Origin: Pseudomonas fluorescens
Lineage (GTDB): Bacteria; Pseudomonadota; Gammaproteobacteria; Pseudomonadales; Pseudomonadaceae
DNA: 64,000 nucleotides
Assembly (NCBI RefSeq): GCF_004683905.1
Contig: NZ_CP038438.1
Location: forward strand, 5,766,001-5,830,000
Direction of reading: 5' to 3'
Part shown: positions 26,948 through 35,697 of the stretch, piece by piece
How the letters are laid out: each line of letters starts with the position of its first letter
How positions within the stretch are numbered: the first letter of the stretch is position 1
Notes under the pieces: model-generated
The model's database searches: none
Seen by the model: only the letters and a program-made list of their open reading frames with translations
Told to the model about the DNA's origin: nothing
Made by a program: the position numbers and the translations under genes

Positions 26948-28045
26948 TTACTTGCCCGACTTGACCTTGGTCCAGCTACGGGTCATCAAACGCTGAATAT
27001 TGGGTGGCAACTCGACCGACACGTAAGTCTTGTCGAGGACTGCTTGCGGTGGATAAACCGCTTCATCGGTGCGGATGGACTGTTCCATCAGCTTGTCCGA
27101 CCCGGGGTTAGGGTTGGCGTAACCGACGTAATCACTGACCTGGGCGATCACCTCAGGTTTCAGCAAATAGTTGATGAAGGCGTGGGCCTCTTTGACGTTG
27201 GACGAATCCTTCGGAATCGCCAGCATGTCGAACCACAATGCGCCGCCCTCTTTCGGAATCGAGTAGGCGATGTTCACGCCCTTCTTGGCTTCTTCGGCAC
27301 GGTGTTTGGCCTGGAAGATATCGCCGGAGAAACCGATGGCCACGCAGATGTCGCCGTTGGCCAGATCACCGATGTATTTCGACGAGTGGAAATAGGTCAC
27401 GTAGGGACGCACGGCCAGCAGTTTGTCGGTGGCCTTGGCGTAGTCCTTCGGATTGGTGCTGTTGGCGTTCAGCCCCATGTAGTTGAGCACGGTCGGCATC
27501 ATTTCATCGGCCGAGTCGAGGAACGCGACGCCACAGCTGTGCAGCTTCTTGATGTTCTCCGGCTCGAACAGCACGCTCCAGGAGTCGATCTTGTCGATGC
27601 CGAGCACCGCTTTGACTTTCTCGACGTTGTAGCCGATGCCGTTGGTGCCCCACAGGTACGGCACGGCGTACTGGTTGCCCGGGTCGTTCTGTTCCAGGCG
27701 CTTGAGCAGCACCGGATCGAGATTCGAGTAGTTCGGCAACTGCGACTTGTCGAGCTTCTGGAACGCGCCCGCCTTGATCTGCTTGCCGAGAAAATGGTTC
27801 GACGGCACGACCACGTCGTAACCGGTACGCCCGGCCAGCAGCTTGCCTTCCAGGGTCTCGTTGGAATCGAACACGTCGTACACCGGTTTGATCCCGGTGG
27901 CTTTCTCGAAGTCGGCCAGGGTGGTCTCGCCGATGTAATCCGACCAGTTATAAATATGCACCGTACCGGCGGCCTGGGCTCCGACAGCAATCGTCAGGCC
28001 GGCAGTGGCCAGCAGGGCTTTGCGCAAAGAAGAAAAAATAGGCAA
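26948..28045 (-). CDS. spuE: Polyamine ABC transporter substrate-binding protein, SpuE type
   Basis: This periplasmic binding protein has a signal peptide ending GAQAA and the PotF-like start GTVHIYNWSDYIGETTL. I chose a TTG at 28045 as the start: it has AGAGGA seven bases upstream and gives 365 residues, equal to SpuE. The frame remains open to an ATG at 28114, but that would put 23 residues before the signal peptide. In P. aeruginosa SpuE prefers spermidine and its neighbour SpuD putrescine; the assignment here follows gene order. Confidence 0.9.
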   Translation of the reverse strand: MPIFSSLRKALLATAGLTIAVGAQAAGTVHIYNWSDYIGETTLADFEKATGIKPVYDVFDSNETLEGKLLAGRTGYDVVVPSNHFLGKQIKAGAFQKLDKSQLPNYSNLDPVLLKRLEQNDPGNQYAVPYLWGTNGIGYNVEKVKAVLGIDKIDSWSVLFEPENIKKLHSCGVAFLDSADEMMPTVLNYMGLNANSTNPKDYAKATDKLLAVRPYVTYFHSSKYIGDLANGDICVAIGFSGDIFQAKHRAEEAKKGVNIAYSIPKEGGALWFDMLAIPKDSSNVKEAHAFINYLLKPEVIAQVSDYVGYANPNPGSDKLMEQSIRTDEAVYPPQAVLDKTYVSVELPPNIQRLMTRSWTKVKSGK

Positions 28046-28232
28046 GTGGAGGTCCTCTAAATTAGTTGGGCCCAAGTTGCCCCGCGTTACATGACAGCCA
28101 TGGCTGCCCGGCAACCAAACCGGCGCGCAACTTACCCTCGAAAAACCGTTCCTGCAAAACTTCCTGTCATTTAATTGATCCGCTGGCCGCCGTCGCGGCG
28201 ACGACGGCCAGTGGTTGCTGCGTCAAACCGGC

Positions 28233-29342
28233 TTATTTACCGGATTTGATCTTGGTCCAGCTGCGGGTCAGTTCACGCTGGGTAGCGGCCGGCAAATCGG
28301 CGATCGCATACAGCTTGGCCTGCACGTCGGCTGGCGGGTAGATGCCTGGATCGGAGGTGATGTCCTTGTTCACGTACTGGGTCGCTTCGGCGTTACCGTT
28401 AGGGAAGCGCACCGCGTTGGTGATCTCGGCCATCACTTTCGGTTGCAGCAGGTAGTTCATGAACTTGTAGGCGCCGTCGATGTTTTCCGCATCTTTCGGA
28501 ATCGCGACCATGTCATAGAAGCTGCCGGCACCTTCCTTCGGAATGGCGTAGCTGACTTTGACCTTGTCACCGGCCTCGGCGGCACGCGACTTGGCCTGCT
28601 GCACGTCACCCGAGTAGCCGACCGCTACGCAGATGTTGCCGTTGGCCAGGTCCGAGATGTACTTGGAGGAGTGGAAGTAGGTGATCGAAGGACGAATCTT
28701 GAGGAACAGTTCCTCGGCTTTCTTGATGTCTTCTTTCTTCTGGCTGTCGGTTGGCAGGCCCAGGTAGTGCAGCGCGACCGGGAGCATTTCGGTCGGCGAG
28801 TCGAGGAAGCTCACACCGCAGCCCTTGAGCTTGGCGATGTTCTCCGGCTTGAGCAGAGTGTCCCAGGAATCGATGGTGTCGACGCCCAGTGCAGCCTTGA
28901 CCTTCTCCGGGTTGTAGCCGATGCCGATCGAGCCCCACATGTACGGGAAGGCGTGCTTGTTGTCCGGGTCGCTGACCGAAACGGCCTTGAGCAGCGATTT
29001 GTTCAGGTTGCCGTAGTTGGACAGCTTGGACTTGTCCAGCTCCTGATAAACGCCCGCCTTGATCTGCTTGGCCAGGAAGTTGTTCGACGGCACAACCACG
29101 TCGTAACCGGATTTGCCCGCCAGCAGTTTGGCTTCCAGGGTTTCGTTGCTGTCGAATACGTCGTAGACGACTTTGATCCCGGACTCTTTCTCGAAGTTGG
29201 CGATGGTGTCAGGAGCGATGTAGTCGGACCAGTTGTAGACGTGCAACACCTTGTCGTCCGCGTGAACCGCACCCGCCATCATGCCCGCGACGGACAGCGC
29301 GAGAAGAGTCTTGCCAGCAAGCTTTTTACCTAATGCCTTCAT
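28233..29342 (-). CDS. spuD: Polyamine ABC transporter substrate-binding protein, SpuD type
   Basis: The 369-residue protein has a signal peptide (...GMMAGAVHADDK) and then VLHVYNWSDYIAPDTIANFE, the PotF-like polyamine-binding fold. It is similar along its length to the neighbouring SpuE, showing an old duplication. By position it is the putrescine-preferring protein SpuD. Gaps of 171 and 187 bases on either side leave room for internal promoters or mRNA processing, which would allow the binding proteins to be made in excess. Confidence 0.93.
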   Translation of the reverse strand: MKALGKKLAGKTLLALSVAGMMAGAVHADDKVLHVYNWSDYIAPDTIANFEKESGIKVVYDVFDSNETLEAKLLAGKSGYDVVVPSNNFLAKQIKAGVYQELDKSKLSNYGNLNKSLLKAVSVSDPDNKHAFPYMWGSIGIGYNPEKVKAALGVDTIDSWDTLLKPENIAKLKGCGVSFLDSPTEMLPVALHYLGLPTDSQKKEDIKKAEELFLKIRPSITYFHSSKYISDLANGNICVAVGYSGDVQQAKSRAAEAGDKVKVSYAIPKEGAGSFYDMVAIPKDAENIDGAYKFMNYLLQPKVMAEITNAVRFPNGNAEATQYVNKDITSDPGIYPPADVQAKLYAIADLPAATQRELTRSWTKIKSGK

Positions 29343-29513
29343 GCGTCATGCTCCAAATTTTTCTTTTTTGAACCACTTTGTTCAGCGGCCGAACCCGGAC
29401 AACTGGAACCGCGGCTAGTCTGGCAAGATCGGAGGCGATCTTTCAAGAAAAGGCCAACCTTTCTGACACCTTCGAGCGAGAGCGCCGCAGCTCCCCCGCT
29501 CGAAGCCTAGCAC

Positions 29514-30878
29514 TTAGGCCTGCAACGCACTGAGGGTCAGGTCCAGACACTTGCGTGCCTTGGTCACCAGCTCATCGATCTCCGCCTTGCTGATCACCAG
29601 CGGCGGCGCAATGATCATGGTGTCGCCCACGGCGCGCATGATCAGGCCGTTATCGAAGCAGAACTGCCGGCAGATCATGCCCACGCCCCGACCTTCGTAA
29701 CGCTTGCGAGTGGCCTTGTCCTGCACCAGCTCGATCGCCCCCAGCAGACCAACGCCGCGCACTTCGCCCACCAACGGGTGGTCGTTGAGTTCGCGCAGAC
29801 GTTTCTGCAAATACGGTGCCGTTTCGTTATGCGCGTTCTCGATAATTTTCTCATCGCGCAGGATCCGGATGTTTTCCAGACCCACCGCCGCCGCCACCGG
29901 GTGTCCGGAGTAGGTGAAGCCGTGGTTGAAATCGCCACCTTCGTTGAGCACCTTCACCACTTCGTCACGCACGATCAGGCCACCCATCGGGATGTAGCCG
30001 GACGTCAGGCCTTTGGCGATGGTCATCATGTCGGGTTTCAGATCGTAGAAATCCGAACCGAACCATTGGCCGGTACGACCGAAACCACAGATCACTTCGT
30101 CAGCGACGAACAGAATGTCGTACTTGGCGAGGATTTCCTTGATGCGCGGCCAGTAAGTCTCTGGCGGAATGATCACGCCGCCGGCGCCCTGAATCGGCTC
30201 GGCAATGAACGCACCGACGTTGTCCACGCCGACTTCGAGAATCTTCTCTTCCAGCTGATTGGCCGCCCAGATGCCGAACTCTTCCGGCGACATGTCGCCG
30301 CCCTCGGCGAACCAGTACGGCTGCGCAATGTGGACGATGCCCGGAATCGGCAAATCGCCCTGCTCGTGCATATAGGTCATGCCACCCAGGCTCGCGCCGG
30401 CCACGGTGGAGCCGTGATAACCGTTCTTGCGGCTGATGATGACTTTCTTGTTCGGCTGGCCCTTGATCGCCCAGTAATGGCGAACCATGCGCAGCATGGT
30501 GTCGTTGCCTTCGGAGCCGGAACCGGTGAAGAACACGTGGTTCATGCCTTGCGGCGCCACGTCGGCGATGGCCTTGGCCAGTTCCAGTGCCGGCGGGTGC
30601 GCAGTCTGGAAGAACAGGTTGTAGTAAGGCAGTTCGCGCATCTGCTTGGCAGCTGCGTCGGCCAGCTCATCGCGGCCATAACCGATCGCCACGCACCACA
30701 GACCCGCCATGCCATCGAGGATCTTGTTGCCCTCGCTGTCCCACAGGTACACGCCCTTGGCGTTGGTGATGATCCGTGGACCCTTCTCTTTCAGCTGCTT
30801 GAAGTCGCTGAACGGGGCCAGATGGTGATCGCTGCTCAGGGCTTGCCACTCACGGGTTTGCGGGTTGTTGCTGGTCAT
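29514..30878 (-). CDS. spuC: Putrescine-type polyamine aminotransferase
   Basis: This class III PLP aminotransferase (454 residues) transfers the amino group of putrescine, cadaverine or their relatives to pyruvate. The cofactor motifs are TGSGSEGNDTMLRMVRHYW, the Asp in FVADEVICGFGRTG and the Schiff-base lysine Lys289 in MMTIAKGLTSGYIPMGG. It follows spuB by 56 bases. With SpuB and SpuI in the same locus it links direct transamination with the gamma-glutamylation route of polyamine breakdown. Confidence 0.95.
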   Translation of the reverse strand: MTSNNPQTREWQALSSDHHLAPFSDFKQLKEKGPRIITNAKGVYLWDSEGNKILDGMAGLWCVAIGYGRDELADAAAKQMRELPYYNLFFQTAHPPALELAKAIADVAPQGMNHVFFTGSGSEGNDTMLRMVRHYWAIKGQPNKKVIISRKNGYHGSTVAGASLGGMTYMHEQGDLPIPGIVHIAQPYWFAEGGDMSPEEFGIWAANQLEEKILEVGVDNVGAFIAEPIQGAGGVIIPPETYWPRIKEILAKYDILFVADEVICGFGRTGQWFGSDFYDLKPDMMTIAKGLTSGYIPMGGLIVRDEVVKVLNEGGDFNHGFTYSGHPVAAAVGLENIRILRDEKIIENAHNETAPYLQKRLRELNDHPLVGEVRGVGLLGAIELVQDKATRKRYEGRGVGMICRQFCFDNGLIMRAVGDTMIIAPPLVISKAEIDELVTKARKCLDLTLSALQA

Positions 30879-30934
30879 GCCAATTCTCCTTGTTATCGGT
30901 GAAGGCGCGGCTGCTGCCAGCCGCGCCCGGCGTA

Positions 30935-32293
30935 TCAGACGGCGAAGAGCAGGTACTCACGCTCCCAGGAACTGATCACGCGCTTGAAGTTTTCATGCTC
31001 GGCCCGCTTGACCGCGACGTAGCCGGTGATGAAGGTCTTGCCCAGGTATTTCTCGATGGTCGCGCTGTTTTCCATACGCTCCAGCGCGTCTTCGATGGTC
31101 AGCGGCAGGCGCAGGTTGCGGCGCTCATAGCCACGACCCACCACTGGCGCGCTTGGGTTGAGGCCCTCGACCATGCCGATGTAACCGCAGAGCAGGCTCG
31201 CGGCAATCGCCAGGTACGGGTTGGCGTCGGCGCCCGGCAGGCGGTTTTCCACGCGGCGGTTCTGCGGACCGGCATCCGGTACGCGCAGGCCCACAGTGCG
31301 GTTCTCTTCGCCCCACTCCACGTTCACCGGCGCCGAAGTGTCCGGCAGGAAGCGGCGGAACGAGTTGACGTTCGGTGCGAACAGCGGGAGCAATTCCGGG
31401 ATCAGTTTCTGCAGACCACCGATGTGGTGCAGGAACAGCTGGCTCATGGTCCCGTCTTCATTGGAGAACACGTTCTTGCCGGTCTCGATGTCGATGATGC
31501 TCTGGTGCAGGTGCATGGCACTGCCCGGCTCACCGGTCATCGGCTTGGCCATGAAGGTTGCGGCCACGTCATGCTTGAGCGCGGCTTCGCGCATGGTGCG
31601 CTTGAACACCAGAATCTGATCGGCCAGCGACAGTGCATCGCCGTGACGGAAGTTGATTTCCATCTGCGCCGTGCCGTCTTCGTGGATCAGCGTGTCGAGG
31701 TCCAGCTCCTGCAGTTCGCACCAGTCGTAGACGTCTTCGAACAGCGGGTCGAATTCGTTCGCCGCTTCGATCGAGAACGACTGACGACCGATTTCCGGAC
31801 GGCCCGAACGGCCGATTGGCGGCTGCAACGGATAGTCGGGGTCGTCACTGCGCTTGGTCAGGTAGAACTCCATCTCCGGCGCCACGATCGGCTGCCAGCC
31901 CTTGTCGGAATAAAGCTTCAGGACTTTCTTGAGGACGTTGCGCGGCGACAGCTCGATCGGGTTGCCTTGCTTGTCGTAGGTGTCGTGGATCACCTGGGCG
32001 GTCGGCTCGATGGCCCATGGCACCAGGTACACCGCGTTCTGGTCGGGGCGGCAGATCATGTCGATGTCGGCCGGGTCGAGCAGTTCGTAATAGATGTCGT
32101 CTTCGACGTAGTCGCCAGTCACGGTCTGCAACAGCACGCTTTCCGGCAGGCGCATGCCCTTTTCGGCGATGAACTTGTTGGTCGGCGAGATCTTGCCCCG
32201 GGTAATACCGGTCAAGTCGCCGATCATGCATTCGACTTCTGTGATCTTGTGGTCTTTCAACCAATCGGTGAGCTGGTCGAGGTTGTTACTCAT
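30935..32293 (-). CDS. spuB: Glutamine synthetase-family gamma-glutamylpolyamine synthetase
   Basis: The 452-residue protein belongs to the glutamine synthetase superfamily (about half the identity expected of a true GlnA). The N-terminal beta-grasp is followed by the catalytic domain with EMEFYLTKRSDDPDYPL, MEINFRHGDAL, AKPMTGEPGSAMHLHQS and the C-terminal RVPDAGPQNRRVENRLPGAD. PuuA-like members ligate glutamate to putrescine or diamines using ATP. It heads the intact part of the spu operon, since the expected upstream gene spuA is broken. Confidence 0.92.
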   Translation of the reverse strand: MSNNLDQLTDWLKDHKITEVECMIGDLTGITRGKISPTNKFIAEKGMRLPESVLLQTVTGDYVEDDIYYELLDPADIDMICRPDQNAVYLVPWAIEPTAQVIHDTYDKQGNPIELSPRNVLKKVLKLYSDKGWQPIVAPEMEFYLTKRSDDPDYPLQPPIGRSGRPEIGRQSFSIEAANEFDPLFEDVYDWCELQELDLDTLIHEDGTAQMEINFRHGDALSLADQILVFKRTMREAALKHDVAATFMAKPMTGEPGSAMHLHQSIIDIETGKNVFSNEDGTMSQLFLHHIGGLQKLIPELLPLFAPNVNSFRRFLPDTSAPVNVEWGEENRTVGLRVPDAGPQNRRVENRLPGADANPYLAIAASLLCGYIGMVEGLNPSAPVVGRGYERRNLRLPLTIEDALERMENSATIEKYLGKTFITGYVAVKRAEHENFKRVISSWEREYLLFAV

Positions 32294-32388
32294 AAATGCC
32301 TCTGGGCTGAGTCTCCTGACATCGTGTCAGGCAAAGTTTGACGCCGTGGCGTCGCGTTAAAGGGGGTTTGCTTGCGCGCAGTACCGGC

Positions 32389-32745
32389 TTACGCCTGGCA
32401 CCGCGCATAGACAATGAAAGAGGAGCTTACCTGCCCTTTACGCTGGCGTTGCATTTCCTGTGCACATTCAAGGCGTGCAGAATCATGAGCACGGCTTTGG
32501 GAGCGGCACAGGCTTTGGGACTCAAAGGGATCTATATTGGAAGGAGACGCCATAAACAGGATGCTGTCCCGTGCGTCCAGAATATCGGACGTTGCCGTTG
32601 GGCCTGATGCGCACGAGAACCTCGTCGACCCGCCACGAGCCATGCTGGCTGCATTACGGACGGATTTGTCGCCACTGATGTGATGAGCATGCAGACCGGA
32701 CTGTTGCGAGCAGTCGGTGATGCCGATTAACGGCAGGCGAGACAT
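32389..32745 (-). pseudogene. spuA: Decayed remnant of spuA (class I glutamine amidotransferase-like gamma-Glu-polyamine hydrolase)
   Basis: The frame starts MSRLPLIGITDCSQQSGLHA and continues HISGDKSVRNAA, then SPSNIDPFESQ and AHDSARLECAQEMQ. These match, in order, the first half of SpuA/PuuD (ISGDKYVRA, SPSNVEP, AHDPAR, CRGFQEMN). The stretch between VRNAA and DILDA is scrambled in this frame but reads more SpuA-like in another, so paired frameshifts are likely. About 20 residues before QEM and the whole C-terminal half, including the rest of the Cys-His-Glu triad, are gone. It sits exactly where spuA belongs, upstream of spuB. It cannot make an active hydrolase. Confidence 0.8.
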
Positions 32746-33023
32746 GAAGCACCCCGGTATTATTGCTGTTATGGGTTTGGTCGGAGCTTAGCCTTGTTCA
32801 TTTTTTTACACAACACCCCCGTAAAAAATACAACACGGCCTGCTCAAGCCCGCGGGTGCCAAGCGTCCCAAGGACAAAAAACTGCCCCAAAGTGCCCCAT
32901 AAATGCCCTTGCAGCGCTTTTTTAGGGCAAAAAAGGCCTCGCTTGACTTCGGCAGGCCGTTCGGGTTGACTGAAACCAGAAAAGATCAATGATTGATATT
33001 TTTAACAACAAAGGTGTTGCATC

Positions 33024-34400
33024 ATGTCGGTACCCCCGCGTGCCGTTCAGCTTAACGAAGCGAACGCGTTCCTTAAGGAACATCCTGAGGTTCTGTACGT
33101 TGACCTTCTGATTGCGGATATGAATGGTGTGGTGCGCGGCAAGCGCATCGAACGCACCAGCCTCCACAAGGTTTACGAGAAAGGCATCAACCTGCCGGCC
33201 TCTCTATTTGCTCTGGATATCAATGGTTCTACGGTGGAAAGCACCGGCCTGGGTCTGGACATCGGCGACGCCGACCGGATCTGCTATCCAATCCCCGATA
33301 CCCTGTGCAACGAGCCATGGCAGAAGCGCCCTACCGCGCAACTGTTGATGACCATGCACGAACTCGAGGGTGACCCGTTCTTCGCCGATCCGCGCGAAGT
33401 GCTCCGTCAAGTTGTTGCAAAGTTTGACGAGCTGGGCTTGACCATCTGCGCCGCGTTCGAACTGGAGTTCTACCTGATCGACCAGGAAAACGTGAACGGC
33501 CGTCCACAGCCGCCACGCTCGCCGATCTCCGGCAAACGCCCGCACTCGACTCAGGTCTACCTGATCGACGACCTCGACGAATACGTCGACTGCCTCCAGG
33601 ACATTCTGGAAGGTGCCAAAGAGCAAGGCATCCCGGCCGACGCCATCGTCAAGGAAAGTGCCCCGGCGCAGTTCGAAGTGAACCTGCACCACGTCGCCGA
33701 CCCGATCAAGGCGTGCGACTACGCAGTCCTGCTCAAGCGTCTGATCAAGAACATCGCCTACGACCATGAAATGGACACCACCTTCATGGCCAAGCCGTAT
33801 CCGGGCCAGGCGGGTAATGGTCTGCACGTCCATATCTCGGTGCTCGACAAAGATGGCAAGAACATCTTTGCAAGCGAGGATCCCGAGCAGAACGCCGCGC
33901 TGCGTCACGCGATCGGCGGTGTGCTCGAGACCCTGCCGGCGCAGATGGCTTTCCTCTGCCCGAACGTCAACTCGTACCGTCGCTTCGGCGCGCAGTTCTA
34001 TGTACCGAACTCGCCGTGCTGGGGCCTGGATAACCGCACCGTGGCGATCCGCGTACCGACCGGCTCAGCCGATGCCGTGCGTATCGAACACCGCGTGGCC
34101 GGCGCCGACGCCAACCCGTACCTGCTGATGGCTTCGGTCCTGGCCGGTGTGCATCACGGTCTAGTGAACAAGATCGAACCGGGCGCTCCGGTCGAAGGCA
34201 ATAGCTACGAGCAGAACGAACAAAGCCTGCCGAACAACTTGCGCGATGCCCTGCGCGAGCTGGACGACAGCGAGGTGATGGCCAAGTACATCGATCCTAA
34301 GTACATCGATATCTTCGTCGCCTGCAAGGAAAGCGAGCTGGAGGAGTTCGAACACTCCATCTCCGACCTTGAGTACAACTGGTATCTGCATACCGTTTAA
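33024..34400 (+). CDS. spuI: Glutamine synthetase-family glutamylpolyamine synthetase
   Basis: The 458-residue protein is a second glutamine synthetase-like ligase (MNGVVRGKRIERTSLHKVYE; CAAFELEFYLIDQENVNG; AKPYPGQAGNGLHVHISVLD; AIRVPTGSADAVRIEHRVAG). It is divergent from the spu operon, as PAO1 spuI is. It activates polyamines by glutamylation so that the aminotransferase/dehydrogenase pathway can degrade them. The 278 bases upstream to the spuA remnant are AT-rich only near the gene; AAAGGTG precedes the ATG. I do not see a clear sigma-54 site. A terminator follows. Confidence 0.93.
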   Translation: MSVPPRAVQLNEANAFLKEHPEVLYVDLLIADMNGVVRGKRIERTSLHKVYEKGINLPASLFALDINGSTVESTGLGLDIGDADRICYPIPDTLCNEPWQKRPTAQLLMTMHELEGDPFFADPREVLRQVVAKFDELGLTICAAFELEFYLIDQENVNGRPQPPRSPISGKRPHSTQVYLIDDLDEYVDCLQDILEGAKEQGIPADAIVKESAPAQFEVNLHHVADPIKACDYAVLLKRLIKNIAYDHEMDTTFMAKPYPGQAGNGLHVHISVLDKDGKNIFASEDPEQNAALRHAIGGVLETLPAQMAFLCPNVNSYRRFGAQFYVPNSPCWGLDNRTVAIRVPTGSADAVRIEHRVAGADANPYLLMASVLAGVHHGLVNKIEPGAPVEGNSYEQNEQSLPNNLRDALRELDDSEVMAKYIDPKYIDIFVACKESELEEFEHSISDLEYNWYLHTV

Positions 34401-34417
34401 GCGAATTGCGACCAGAT

Positions 34418-34455
34418 AAAACGCCGTCGGCCGTCTTGGCCCACGGCGTTTTTTT
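34418..34455 (+). terminator. Rho-independent terminator after spuI
   Basis: AAAACGCCGT pairs with ACGGCGTTTT, followed by more T residues, 17 bases beyond the stop codon. The loop region also contains GGCC/GGCC. Confidence 0.88.
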
Positions 34456-34492
34456 ATGGCCGGATTCTGTTCTGAATGGCCGCCTGCGGCGG

Positions 34493-34588
34493 TTCGGGAG
34501 CAAGCCCCCTCCCACAGGGGATCTACAGCGGATGGGGATCTTTTGTACGCAGAAGATCAACTGTGGGAGGGGGCTTGCTCCCGAAGGC
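34493..34588. repeat. REP pair, type A variant (GGGAGGGGGCTTGCTCCC)
   Basis: Both arms are of the GGGGGC variant and are separated by about 55 bases, between spuI and the TetR gene. Confidence 0.85.
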
Positions 34589-34649
34589 GTCCTGGCAGAC
34601 AACACACGGCGCGGCTCGTACAATGCCCGCTGCCCCGCAGGAGACTTCC

Positions 34650-35282
34650 ATGACGCGTCCCGCCCCCGTTCGCAAACCCCGTGCCCGCAGCCAGGCGCGG
34701 ATCGATTCGATACTCGACGCCGCGCGTACGCTGCTGGCCGCCGAGGGTGTGGCCAGTCTGTCGATCTACAGCGTCGCCGAACGCGCGCAGATTCCGCCCT
34801 CCTCCGTGTACCACTTCTTCGCCAGCGTCCCGGCACTGCTCGAAGCGCTGACCGCCGACGTGCATGCGGCGTTTCGCGCCTGCCTGCAAGCGCCGATCGA
34901 CCACGAGGCGCTGCGCGACTGGCGTGACCTGTCGCGGCTGGTCGAAGAGCGGATGCTGGAGATCTACGACGAAGACGCGGCGGCCCGCCAGTTGATCCTC
35001 GCCCAGCACGGCCTGACCGAAGTGACCCAGGCCGACCGCCAGCACGACATCGAACTCGGCGACCTGATGCACAAGCTGTTCGACCATCACTTCGAATTGC
35101 CGCGCCTGCCGAGCGATGTCGATGTGTTCGCACTGGCGATGGAACTGGGCGACCGCGTGTATGCGCGCTCGGTGCAGCAGCACGGGCAGATCACACCGCG
35201 CATGGCCGAGGAAGGGATGCGGGTGTTTGATGCCTATATCGGCCTGTATCTGCCGCCTTACCTGCCCAAAAGAGTTCTCTAG
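34650..35282 (+). CDS. TetR/AcrR family transcriptional regulator
   Basis: Starting at ATG 34650 with GCAGGAG upstream, the protein has 210 residues. The N-terminal helix-turn-helix reads ILDAARTLLAAEGVASLSIY followed by SVAERAQIPPSSVYHFFAS, a standard TetR DNA-binding domain. The C-terminal ligand-binding part has no named signature. Position near spuI recalls AguR of PAO1, but the agmatine genes aguBA are not adjacent, so I do not use that name. The target is unknown. Confidence 0.85.
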   Translation: MTRPAPVRKPRARSQARIDSILDAARTLLAAEGVASLSIYSVAERAQIPPSSVYHFFASVPALLEALTADVHAAFRACLQAPIDHEALRDWRDLSRLVEERMLEIYDEDAAARQLILAQHGLTEVTQADRQHDIELGDLMHKLFDHHFELPRLPSDVDVFALAMELGDRVYARSVQQHGQITPRMAEEGMRVFDAYIGLYLPPYLPKRVL

Positions 35283-35296
35283 CGCATTCACCGGCC

Positions 35297-35366
35297 CCTT
35301 CGCGAGCAAGCCCGCTCCCACAGGGGAACGCATTCCAAATGTAGGAGTGAGCCTGCTCGCGATGGC
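35297..35366. repeat. REP pair, one type A arm and one GTAGGAGTGAGCC variant arm
   Basis: A hybrid inverted pair between the convergent TetR and ssuF genes. It shows that the two unit variants can combine in one element. Confidence 0.85.
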
Positions 35367-35391
35367 AGCGCCGCCGATTCAAATCCGTGCA

Positions 35392-35431
35392 CAAAAAGAA
35401 AAACCCCGAAGGGCTCACGCCTTTCGGGGTT
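35392..35431 (-). terminator. Terminator of the ssu operon
   Basis: On the minus strand AACCCCGAAAGG and CCTTCGGGGTT form a stem followed by TTTCTTTTT. It begins 18 bases past the ssuF stop. Confidence 0.88.
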
Positions 35432-35448
35432 GTTTTTTACTCACTGGC

Positions 35449-35664
35449 TTACAACTTGGCGATCGACACCTCGGTGGATTTCACGAAGGCGATCACCTCG
35501 CTGCCCACCGCCAGTTCCAGCTCCTTGACCGAGCGGGTGGTGATCACTGAAGTGACGATGCCGGAAGCGGTTTGCACGTCGATTTCCGACAGCACGTCGC
35601 CGAGAACGATCTCCTTGATCGAGCCTTTGAACTGGTTGCGCACGTTGATGGCTTTGATAGTCAT
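35449..35664 (-). CDS. ssuF: TOBE/Mop-domain molybdopterin-binding protein of the sulfonate operon
   Basis: The 71-residue protein is a single Mop (TOBE) domain: TIKAINVRNQFKGSIKEIVL, then SEIDVQTASGIVTSVITTRS and ELAVGSEVIAFVKSTEVSIA. Free-standing Mop proteins bind oxyanions such as molybdate. In P. putida the sixth gene of ssuEADCBF, ssuF, encodes this kind of protein and supports growth on sulfonates or sulfate esters. It is the last gene here too, 33 bases after ssuB. Confidence 0.9.
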   Translation of the reverse strand: MTIKAINVRNQFKGSIKEIVLGDVLSEIDVQTASGIVTSVITTRSVKELELAVGSEVIAFVKSTEVSIAKL

Positions 35665-35697
35665 GGCTTTGATTCCTGTCGTTGGATGTAACTTGAG

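Noticed and set aside
32746..33023. A small gene or sigma-54 promoter upstream of spuI
   Set aside because: Short frames here (about 63-81 codons) have no motifs or ribosome-binding sites, and I found no TGGCAC-N5-TTGC match.
34650..35282. Naming the TetR gene aguR
   Set aside because: aguBA are not adjacent and the gene order only partly matches PAO1, so the symbol is not justified.
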